Made by a program: the position numbers and the translations under genes
Notes under the pieces: model-generated
Seen by the model: the letters and a program-made list of their open reading frames with translations, nothing else
What the model was told of the DNA's origin: nothing
Database searches by the model: none
Shown here: one piece after another, positions 32,885 to 40,109 of the stretch
Layout: each line of letters starts with the position of its first letter
Numbering within the stretch: position 1 is the first letter of the stretch
Source: Pseudoflavonifractor sp964504285
GTDB taxonomy: Bacteria; Bacillota; Clostridia; Oscillospirales; Oscillospiraceae
Length of the DNA stretch: 44,965 bases
Assembly: GCA_964504285.1 (NCBI GenBank)
Contig: CAZDDZ010000012.1
Coordinates: 1-44,965 of the forward strand
Reading direction: 5' to 3'

Positions 32885-33811
32885 TTATTTAGCTTGCCAA
32901 GTCAATGCTTGGAGCTCCATCCCCTTAATTGTATCCATTAGTAGCTCCACCACCCAGTCATCGGCCGGAATAAAGGGGCTACGCACTTTGTTCGTTGTAA
33001 AAATGCCACCGCGCATTAGAATTTCTTTGTGTACTGCCATGGCCATGCCACCGGGCATGGTGCCAAGGCGAATAAATGGAATATAGTGGTAGAACACCCT
33101 CTTGGCCTGCTCCCTGTCGCCTGAGATAAAAAGGTTGTACACCTTTACCAATACGTCCGGAAACTCGCCGGCAGGCATGGTACCGCAAATTCCGGCGCAA
33201 AGCTCCTCGTAAAAGAAGTTGGCGTTTAGTCCCCCGAATACGGTAAGGCATCCTTCGGCTGCATCCACGATTTTTTTTGCTTTAATAAAAGTGGGGGGTG
33301 CTTCCGCCTTTACATACTGAATATTTTCAAACTCCTTGCCCAAGCGCACCATTATGTCTATGGGAATATTTACGCCACAGGCATTTGGTGCATCCTGAAT
33401 CATAATGGGCAAGTCTACCGCTTTTGCAATGTCGGCATAGTACTCGTAAATCCGCTGTGCATCCGGTTTAATCATGTGGGGCGGCATAATCATGAGCACA
33501 TCTGCCCCTTGCTCCTTTGCCCACAGGCTCTTTTCAATGGCAATTTGAGTTCCTGTGCCACCCGAACCAAACACAAGAGGAACGCGCCCCTGATTTTCCG
33601 CTACAACAATCTCTGCAATTCTCTGCATTTCACTTCCGGTTAAAGCAAAGGCCTCACTGGCATTGCCGAACAGGGCAATACCGGTTACCCCGGTATCAAT
33701 CAAAAACTGAACTTCGCGGCGCAGGCTGGCCTCATCCAAGCTTCCATTTTCTAAAAAGGGTGTGGGCAAAATGGGACACACGCCTGTCAATCTCTGGTTT
33801 TTTTCTAACAT
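32885..33811 (-). CDS. DHDPS/NAL-family protein with altered active site
   Basis: 308 residues, ATG 33811 after TAAGGGAG. It has the TIM-barrel family layout and the Schiff-base K168 (YVKAEAP). The canonical YNxP loop that carries the catalytic Tyr reads MIQDAPNACG (Q139-D140) and the usual GTTGE reads GNASE (49-53). Without that Tyr it is not a DapA. Enzymes of this family in sugar-acid pathways act as 2-keto-3-deoxy acid aldolases or dehydratases (for example L-2-keto-3-deoxyarabonate dehydratase), the most likely role here. Confidence 0.8.
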   Translation of the reverse strand: MLEKNQRLTGVCPILPTPFLENGSLDEASLRREVQFLIDTGVTGIALFGNASEAFALTGSEMQRIAEIVVAENQGRVPLVFGSGGTGTQIAIEKSLWAKEQGADVLMIMPPHMIKPDAQRIYEYYADIAKAVDLPIMIQDAPNACGVNIPIDIMVRLGKEFENIQYVKAEAPPTFIKAKKIVDAAEGCLTVFGGLNANFFYEELCAGICGTMPAGEFPDVLVKVYNLFISGDREQAKRVFYHYIPFIRLGTMPGGMAMAVHKEILMRGGIFTTNKVRSPFIPADDWVVELLMDTIKGMELQALTWQAK

Positions 33812-33824
33812 GCTATTTTCTCCC

Positions 33825-34988
33825 TTAACCTTTCGCCGTATAAAAGCGAAGCTTTTCTTCATCAAATTCTATGCCCAGACCCGGAGCATCCGAAACCTGA
33901 AAACGCCCATTTTCACAGACAATAGGGGTAAGCAAAAATTCATTTGCCGTGGGTACAATGCTCGGCTGGTACTCTTGAATGCCATAAAAGTTATACAGGG
34001 CGGCATCGCAGTGAATGGTGGCCGCAATACACGCACCCTGCCCCACGCTCAGATGGGGAGCGACAGGAACGCCATATACCTCGGCCAGGTCGGCAATCCG
34101 CATAAGCTCAGTAATGCCACAGCGGCCTACATCAGGCTGGGCAATATCGCAACTTTTCTTGGCAAAGACCTCCTTGTACTGCCAGTGAGTTCGGTCTGCC
34201 TCACCAAGACTGACAGCGATGTCCACACTGGCGGCCAACTCGGCATAGGCATCCAGGTTTTCAGGGTTAAGCGGACATTCCAAGAACTCCACGCCCAGTT
34301 CCTCAAGCCCATGGGCCAACCGAATAGCCTGAGGTACGGTATAGTTCCAGTGGGCATCGATCATCAGCCGAAATTCATCGCCCAGCGCCAGACGCAATTG
34401 GCGCATAATCTTCAGATCCTCTTCAATACCATAGCCAATTTGCAGTTTAATGGCAGAGAAACCCTTGCTTTTCCAGTCCAGAGCCAGGGCAATTTTCTCC
34501 TCCAAAGTGGGAACCGGCAGGCCGGATACATAGGCAGGAATGCTTGTGCGCTGTGCGCCGCCCAGCAGTCGGTAAACAGGCATTTGGAACCGCTTGCCCG
34601 CAATATCCCATAGGGCGCAGTCCACCGCCGAAATGGCATCAACCATAAACCCGGCATAGTATCCTCTGTCCCGCATGAGGTCATAAAGCAGATTCCAAAT
34701 TACCCGCCGGTCCAGAGCGTCCCGATTCAGCAAGATGGGGGTAAACAGGTTCTTGACGATGGCGCCTGTAACCTCAGGCAGAACGGGAGCCAACGCCTCG
34801 CCCCAGCCGTAAATCCCGCTTTCTGTGGTTATTTTCACCAGCAAGGTTTCCATGTTTTTGGAGTAAGGGCACCGGTATTCAGGCCGCAGATAGTAGTCGT
34901 AGGGGGTATCCAGGGTTTTTGTATTTCCAAGATAAACATGCTCTTTTTTTATTTTTAGGGGAAATACTTCAATACTCTTAATTTTCAT
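33825..34988 (-). CDS. Mandelate racemase/muconate-lactonising (enolase) superfamily sugar-acid dehydratase
   Basis: 387 residues; ribosome site GGGAGGTG, ATG overlapping the permease stop (ATGA). N-terminal capping domain, then the (beta/alpha)7 barrel with K181, metal ligands D211 (DAHWNY), E237 (ECPL) and E263 (GEAD), and the D286/H312 acid-base dyad (QPDVGRCG, PHLSVG). The second Lys of the KxK motif is Gln183 (KLQ), so only the His face of the active site can remove a proton, as in many dehydratases rather than in racemases. Expected reaction: aldonate or aldarate to 2-keto-3-deoxy acid. The substrate is not decided by sequence. Confidence 0.85.
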   Translation of the reverse strand: MKIKSIEVFPLKIKKEHVYLGNTKTLDTPYDYYLRPEYRCPYSKNMETLLVKITTESGIYGWGEALAPVLPEVTGAIVKNLFTPILLNRDALDRRVIWNLLYDLMRDRGYYAGFMVDAISAVDCALWDIAGKRFQMPVYRLLGGAQRTSIPAYVSGLPVPTLEEKIALALDWKSKGFSAIKLQIGYGIEEDLKIMRQLRLALGDEFRLMIDAHWNYTVPQAIRLAHGLEELGVEFLECPLNPENLDAYAELAASVDIAVSLGEADRTHWQYKEVFAKKSCDIAQPDVGRCGITELMRIADLAEVYGVPVAPHLSVGQGACIAATIHCDAALYNFYGIQEYQPSIVPTANEFLLTPIVCENGRFQVSDAPGLGIEFDEEKLRFYTAKG

Positions 34989-36901
34989 ACTGGCTGTACA
35001 CCTCCCGGTTTCCAGTTTTTCGACGTTTTTTTGTTATAGAAGAAATATGCAAGAATGGCTGCCATACATACCACAGTAAGAATGAGGTCGGGGGCCACGA
35101 TCATGACAATAGCCACAAACACCAAAACCAACCGCTCTACCTTAGAGATGGGCTTAAAGATACACCCGATAACTCCGCCAGCCACTGCCGTTACGCCAAT
35201 GAGGGTAACTACAATAAGCCACACCGTTTCGGTCAGGCTGCCCTGAAGAATAAGGGCGGGGTTAAAGATCATGGCATAGGGAATGATAAAGGCGGGAAGA
35301 GATAGCCCCACTGCCATCCAGCCGGTTTTCATGGGCGGTGCATCAGCTAAACTTGCCGCAGCGTACGCTGATATGGCCACCGGTGGTGTAATGCCGGAAA
35401 ATACGCCAAAATAGAGCGCAAAGAGATGGGAAGCCATGGGATTACATTGCATGGTGATGAGGGCGGGCACAGCAATGGCGGCCACCATAATATAGGCGGC
35501 GCTGGTGGGCAGTCCCATGCCGAGGACGATAGAGGCAAGCATAATTAGCGGCAGAATAATATAGAGGTTTTCATTGCCAACGCCAATAATGATGCTTGCA
35601 AATTTCACACCGATGCCCGTTTCATTGGAAACACCAATAACAATTCCGGCGGCAGCGCAGGTCACAGCAATCATAATGGCGCTTCTGCCTCCCTTAGCCA
35701 GCGTGTTGATAAGCCCGCGCACATTTAATCTTCCCCGTGTCTCAACGGCGAGGATAAGTAAAATGGCCACGATAGCAAAGAGGGCCGCTCTGTAAGCCGA
35801 CATGCCGGCCACCATGGTGGTAATGATGACAATGAGGGGAATGGCCAGATATCCCTTATGAATAAGCAGCCACTTCCAGTTTGGCCGCTCCTCTTCATCT
35901 GTCACGCCCTTCAGTCCGGTACGCACCGCTTCAAAATGCACGGCCATAAAAACCGCAACAAAATAGAGGATAGCGGGGATGGCAGCGGCAATGCAGAGAC
36001 TGATATAGGAGATACCCACATATTCTGCCAGCAGAAAAGACGCGGCACCCATGACGGGGGGCAAAATTTGCCCGCCTGTAGAGGCGGAAGCCTCTACAGC
36101 CCCGGCAAAGTCGCTACGATAGCCGGTCTTTTTCATGAGAGGGATGGTATACGCACCTGTGGAGGTGACATTTGCCGTGGAACTGCCCGAAATAGTTCCC
36201 ATAAGGGCACTTGCCACCACTGCCATTTTAGCTGGGCCGCCCCTTGCCTTGCCTGTGGCGGCAAAGGCGATGTCAATAAAAAATTGACCGGCCCCCGAAA
36301 ACTCCAGAAACTCTCCAAACAGAGTAAACATAAAGATAAAGGTGGCCGAGGCCGCAACGGTTGATCCAAAAATACCGTTAGTACCAAGACTCATCTGCTC
36401 GGCAACGCGTTTTAGGGTGGTGCCTGTATGCCGCAGCTTGCCGGTTAAATGCTGCCCAAAAAAGGCATAGCCCAGGGCCACCAGGCAGACGATGACCATT
36501 CCCATGCCAGCCACTCGCCGCGTGGCCTCTAGTACCGCAATTACCAAAAATACGGCAACTACATAGTCCAAGGCAGTTAGGGACGACACAAAGGGAATTC
36601 GTTCAGACAGCCTTTGGTATGCAAGCTGACTGACGTACACCATGGCCGCCAGTGTAGTGACAAACCAGGCATAATCAATTATAGTAATTTTTGAAAAGCG
36701 TCCTTTTTTGCGCATGGGATAGAGGAGAAATGCCATAGGCAACAGGAACATCAGGTGCGTTGTGCGCATTTTATATGCTTCGAGGATTCCGGTGGCAGAT
36801 GTATATAGGTGAAAACAGGTAGCTGCAAGGCCCATGAAAAATACAATTTTCATGGCAATGTCAGCCAGTCTTTTCCCCCTCTGCTCTAATCCCTTCTCCA
36901 T
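34985..36901 (-). CDS. TRAP transporter fused small/large permease (DctQM type)
   Basis: 638 residues, ATG 36901 after TATTGGAGG. The first part has four helices (small-subunit DctQ part) and the rest is a 12-helix DctM permease with the signatures GTISGSSTANVTSTGAYTIPL and VLGMGLPTSAAYIMVAAIAVPAL. Fused permeases of this length pair with TAXI binding proteins, and such a protein is encoded just upstream. It imports substrate with sodium across the inner membrane. A hairpin (36917-36960) lies in the 70-base gap from the binding-protein gene. Confidence 0.92.
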   Translation of the reverse strand: MEKGLEQRGKRLADIAMKIVFFMGLAATCFHLYTSATGILEAYKMRTTHLMFLLPMAFLLYPMRKKGRFSKITIIDYAWFVTTLAAMVYVSQLAYQRLSERIPFVSSLTALDYVVAVFLVIAVLEATRRVAGMGMVIVCLVALGYAFFGQHLTGKLRHTGTTLKRVAEQMSLGTNGIFGSTVAASATFIFMFTLFGEFLEFSGAGQFFIDIAFAATGKARGGPAKMAVVASALMGTISGSSTANVTSTGAYTIPLMKKTGYRSDFAGAVEASASTGGQILPPVMGAASFLLAEYVGISYISLCIAAAIPAILYFVAVFMAVHFEAVRTGLKGVTDEEERPNWKWLLIHKGYLAIPLIVIITTMVAGMSAYRAALFAIVAILLILAVETRGRLNVRGLINTLAKGGRSAIMIAVTCAAAGIVIGVSNETGIGVKFASIIIGVGNENLYIILPLIMLASIVLGMGLPTSAAYIMVAAIAVPALITMQCNPMASHLFALYFGVFSGITPPVAISAYAAASLADAPPMKTGWMAVGLSLPAFIIPYAMIFNPALILQGSLTETVWLIVVTLIGVTAVAGGVIGCIFKPISKVERLVLVFVAIVMIVAPDLILTVVCMAAILAYFFYNKKTSKNWKPGGVQPV

Positions 36902-36916
36902 ACTTTCATACCTCCA

Positions 36917-36960
36917 ATAGAAAGGGAGCACTACAAGATTTTTATCTCACAGCGCTCCCT
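36917..36960 (-). promoter_or_regulatory. Intercistronic hairpin between binding-protein and permease genes
   Basis: AGGGAGC..ACTAC and AGCGCTCCCT pair around a 25-base loop. Hairpins at this position commonly hold back transcription or protect the upstream mRNA so that the binding protein is made in excess of the permease. Confidence 0.5.
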
Positions 36961-36970
36961 GGAAATGGTT

Positions 36971-38017
36971 TTATTTGGAAGATTGTGCTTCTTCGTAGTA
37001 GCGAGCCGCGCCAGGATGCAGCTCAACCTCCAGCCCTGCACGAGCGCTTTCCGGACCAGTCATGTAATTTGCGAATCCGGAATTGACATTGCTGAGGATC
37101 TCAATTCCTTCCTCGGAGTTTAAGAACTTAGTAATTTCATAGATGACGGCCTCGTCGGCATTTTTGCCTGCGCAGACACTGATGACCACGCCCACACTAT
37201 TTACAGATTCATTTTGCCCACTGTAAGTGCCGGATGGAATTTGCTTTTTTAGATAGCCCTGGGTGCAGAGGGCCTCTACAGCTTCATCGTCCAGAGAGAG
37301 AAGTTTAATATTCTTTGAGGCAGAAATTTCAGATATGCTGGCATAAGGAACACCCGCCAGAACTGCAACACCATTGAGCTGACCATCGCTAAACAAGGTA
37401 GAAGCATCACCGATATTCAAAAACTCAATTTTACCGCCCCAAGAGGCAATATCGTCATAGGTCACGCCATAGTAGGCCAGTACCTTGCGAAACAGCGATT
37501 CAATGCCGCTGCCTTTGGCGCCTACCGAAACCTTGAGGGGATATTTCTGCTCCACCAGGTCTGCAAAGGAGCTAATGGGCAGGTCGGCAGGAACGGCAAC
37601 ATGCAGCACAGATTCCATCACAGAGGCCACACCATAAATATCAGTCAACGCTGTATCAAATACACCCTCACCGGCAAGCGCCTCGTGGATGGTATCGCTT
37701 TGAGAGTGCGCAATTACGGTCTCACCACTGTTGAGCAGAGCCAGATTAGATGCTGCGGCGCCAACCTTTACCGTGCAGGTAATGTCAGGGGCAAGGCTGT
37801 TAATGTGCTCACCGATCTGGATGCCCATTGCGTAAACGGACCCAGTTTCAGCGCCAAAGGTCATAACCAAGTCATAGTTCTGGGGCAGTCCGGTTTCATT
37901 TATTGCGGGAGGCTCGGTCGGCTTGCTGCTGGGAGCCGGTTGTTGCTGTCCGCCGCACCCTGCCAAAGCGGTCAGGGCTAGACATGCGCTTAGAAGCAAT
38001 GCAATCTGTTTTTTCAT
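36971..38017 (-). CDS. TAXI-family TRAP transporter solute-binding lipoprotein
   Basis: 348 residues; ATG 38017 after GAGGAGG. Signal peptide with lipobox LAGC (Cys21), a Pro/Ser spacer, then the TAXI fold: MTFGAETGSVYAMGIQIGEHIN, VKVGAAASNLALLNSGETVIAHSQSDT and VSVGAKGSGIESLFRKVLAYYG. It captures the substrate on the outer face and delivers it to the fused permease. Characterised TAXI proteins bind glutamate or similar amino acids; pairing with a sugar-acid pathway is unusual. First gene of the operon. Confidence 0.92.
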   Translation of the reverse strand: MKKQIALLLSACLALTALAGCGGQQQPAPSSKPTEPPAINETGLPQNYDLVMTFGAETGSVYAMGIQIGEHINSLAPDITCTVKVGAAASNLALLNSGETVIAHSQSDTIHEALAGEGVFDTALTDIYGVASVMESVLHVAVPADLPISSFADLVEQKYPLKVSVGAKGSGIESLFRKVLAYYGVTYDDIASWGGKIEFLNIGDASTLFSDGQLNGVAVLAGVPYASISEISASKNIKLLSLDDEAVEALCTQGYLKKQIPSGTYSGQNESVNSVGVVISVCAGKNADEAVIYEITKFLNSEEGIEILSNVNSGFANYMTGPESARAGLEVELHPGAARYYEEAQSSK

Positions 38018-38056
38018 TATAATCCTCCTCATACTATCCCGTGCGGTTGTATTCGC

Positions 38057-38090
38057 ATTGTAACATTGGCATCTATATTGTGCAACACAA
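38057..38090 (-). promoter_or_regulatory. Promoter and candidate operator of the TRAP sugar-acid operon
   Basis: On the minus strand TTGCAC (38085-38080), 17-base spacer, TACAAT (38062-38057). A dyad TTGTG-TTG-CACAA (38078-38090) lies over the -35 box, where a bound IclR- or LacI-type repressor would block transcription. Confidence 0.65.
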
Positions 38091-38101
38091 AATCGCAATT
38101 T

Positions 38102-38507
38102 GAATTAACATCTCGTAAAATTTTAGGATGTAACTAAATCTTGCCGCTCGATTTTGGTAATATCGACTGCTTTCTTGGGGTAATTAAATTTGTCCACCCC
38201 AACTCAATGCCTTTATTTTCCGTAATATGGAAGATTGCATAGCGGTAATGAAATCAGAGCCTGAATAACCCCGCTTTTTGCCCGGTCTTGACCTGGTAGC
38301 CAGCTGCAACCGTGAGCGAGAGGAAAGGGGTAAAGCCGGCGGGGTTTTGAGTACGAGCCTTGTCAATCTGCAAGCATGACTTTTTTTGGAACGTGAGGGG
38401 CTTGCCGTTGGTGGACGGCTGCCACTTTCCATAGTGCTTGTGCCGACCTTTGCTGTGCTGCTTTGGACTGCGGATAATGGATAGCCCATTTTCCAAACAC
38501 ACCCGAT
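38102..38507. other. Unassigned intergenic stretch upstream of the TRAP operon
   Basis: About 400 bases with no recognisable gene. Frames open on the minus strand (for example 38254-38685) run into the group A element and lack ribosome sites. The composition (GGCTTGCCGTTGGTGGACGG and similar) looks like degraded coding or repeat DNA; I do not recognise it. Confidence 0.35.
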
Positions 38508-38671
38508 TAGAGCGTTTCTGAAAAGTCGCTGTGTCCGGAATTTTGAACAGAAATTGTGCCAGGCAAGCCATTTTTCCACAGGAATCCTGGGCGGATTTCA
38601 AGGAAAAACGGCGCGGCATGGCGAAATTTTTGTCAAAAAAACGGATGCATGGACTTTTCAGAAACGCTCTA
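38508..38671. mobile_element. MITE-like element, group A, copy 2 (inverted)
   Basis: 164 bp, TAGAGCGTTTCTGAAAAGTC at one end and GACTTTTCAGAAACGCTCTA at the other. Its reverse complement matches 2179-2341 almost base for base (about four changes). TA at both tips. Confidence 0.87.
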
Positions 38672-38768
38672 GTGAGCCGCCGCACCGCAAAGGTAGATTC
38701 TAGGAAATTATAAAACTTACGAAAACTGCCAAAGGCCGTAGCGTTATAATAAAGGTGTTTATGGATAT

Positions 38769-38931
38769 TAGAGCGTATCTAAAAAATATCAAAACGCCCA
38801 TAAGCTTGTCTTTTCCCGTCATGGCAGTGCCAATTTTTTTTGCCACACGTCAGCATGGCTGCAAAAAATCAGCTTGCCGAACCAAAAAAACTGCGTTTCT
38901 GTGCATTCCGCTACTGTTTAGATATGCTCTA
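38769..38931. mobile_element. MITE-like element, group B, copy 2 (older)
   Basis: 163 bp; tips TAGAGCGTATCT and AGATATGCTCTA with several mismatches. The core (ATCAAAACGCCCATAAGCTT, GCCACACGTCAGCATGGCTG) matches 24837-24990 but is more diverged, so this copy is older. TA at both tips. Confidence 0.8.
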
Positions 38932-38987
38932 CACCAAAAAGAGAAGGCAAAAAAGATTTTATCTTTTTTGCCTTCTCTTTTTGGTGT
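38931..38987. terminator. 27-bp perfect hairpin
   Basis: A stem of 27 pairs (38931-38957 with 38961-38987) and a 3-base loop, beginning at the last base of the group B element and composed of AAAAAGAGAAGGCAAAAAAG. It lies 143 bases beyond the stop of the minus-strand YheO-like gene and can act as a terminator on either strand. Confidence 0.7.
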
Positions 38988-39102
38988 TTGCCACCTTTTA
39001 CGGTTTACCCCAATAATTTTTATCTGCGTGGGGTGCCAAGCTGGCGGGGATAAACGTTACAAACGGTATTCCTGCCGGCTACCCGTATGCTGCAAAAGCA
39101 GA

Positions 39103-39126
39103 CCTTGGAGCAATTGCGTTCCAAGG
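39103..39126 (-). terminator. Hairpin right after the YheO-like gene
   Basis: CCTTGGA (39103-39109) and TCCAAGG (39120-39126), four bases after the stop of the minus-strand gene; TCTGCTTTTG follows. Confidence 0.5.
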
Positions 39127-39129
39127 TTT

Positions 39130-39786
39130 TTATATGGACTTTAGGTGCAGATAAACCGTGTTTTTAGAAATACCCAGCAGAGTTGCCACGGTATTGACGG
39201 CATTTTTAATCTGAAAGACGCCCCGGGCATTGCAGCGCTGTATAATTTCCTTGTTTTTGAGGGAGGGGAGAATACTGCTGTCGGTCTCCACCTCCTTGCG
39301 GATTTTCTCAGTCACCCGGTGTACCAACTCCTCGGTGTTGTCGGCAAAGGTCTCGGCCAAAAAGGAACGGCCGGCAGCCGAGGGGTCAAACAAGGAGCTG
39401 ATGACTTGTGAAATAGGTGTGTTGAGATAAAAATTCATACATAAAAGCCCGATGGCCCGGTGGTTTTCACCGTAAATCACAATGGTGGAGGACTTAAGGG
39501 GTTCCCCGTTTTTATTGGTGGTAAAGTAGGATTCGTGGCCGACAGACTTCTCCTGTTCAATGGAAAAAAGCATTTGAAGTGCCAAATCGGTAATGGGAGA
39601 GCCCTCTTTTCGGCCGGTGTGGTGGCCGTTGGCAATGGCAATAACCGAGTGCTCCATGGAAGCCAGACTATGCAGCACAATTTCATAGCCCGCACCCAGA
39701 TAACTTTCCAGGCCACTGACCAAATTGCGGTATGAATTTAAAATAGCCTCGTCCGTGGGGCTAAGGCAAACTTCCTCATGGCTCAT
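39130..39786 (-). CDS. YheO-like PAS/HTH transcriptional regulator
   Basis: 218 residues from ATG 39786 after GGGAGGAAA. The N-terminal PAS-like YheO domain (YLGAGYEIVLHSLASMEHSVIAIANGHHTGR, IGLLCMNFYLN) is followed by a C-terminal helix-turn-helix (HTH_22: IIQRCNARGVFQIKNAVNTVATLLGISKNTVYLHL, read in pieces). Such proteins (YheO, DarR/DauR-like) often regulate amino-acid catabolism, DauR for D-arginine being an example. It is divergent from the amidohydrolase operon, so it is the likely local regulator. Ligand unknown. Confidence 0.85.
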   Translation of the reverse strand: MSHEEVCLSPTDEAILNSYRNLVSGLESYLGAGYEIVLHSLASMEHSVIAIANGHHTGRKEGSPITDLALQMLFSIEQEKSVGHESYFTTNKNGEPLKSSTIVIYGENHRAIGLLCMNFYLNTPISQVISSLFDPSAAGRSFLAETFADNTEELVHRVTEKIRKEVETDSSILPSLKNKEIIQRCNARGVFQIKNAVNTVATLLGISKNTVYLHLKSI

Positions 39787-40109
39787 AACCGTTTCCTCCC
39801 ATAAATCATAGTTTTCCTTTTCCTTAAGGGGGGCCTGACACAAGCATCTGAACCCGTGTTTCAGCCTTGAAGCAATTAAGCTAAATTTAACTTAGCACAT
39901 CCCGCCACAAAAACACAAGACATTTGTCACTTTATATACGTTTTTGTCCAGAACGCACAAGAATAGGTACTGTTTTTTATGGGAGGATGCAATTGACAGA
40001 AATCTTCTTTTCCTTCATAATGGAAATAAGTCCAGTGAAATGCAGCGAAAAAAAGAAATGCTGTGTTTTTTTACATGCACTATTACCATATTACGGAAGG
40101 GGAATGCTT
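39787..40109. other. Divergent regulatory region
   Basis: Contains a dyad-rich TAAGCTAAATTTAACTTAGC segment at about 39877-39897, a possible site for the YheO-type regulator, and a consensus promoter for the rightward operon (separate entry). No gene; the in-frame ATG at 39924 lacks a site and precedes the promoter. Confidence 0.5.
39993..40021 (+). promoter_or_regulatory. Promoter of the amidohydrolase operon
   Basis: TTGACA (39993-39998), 17 bases, CATAAT (40016-40021), 89 bases before the start. Confidence 0.7.

Noticed and set aside
38184..38685. Minus-strand frames in the gap upstream of the TRAP operon, as a possible transposase remnant
   Set aside because: They run into the group A element; I could recognise no transposase motif in any frame.
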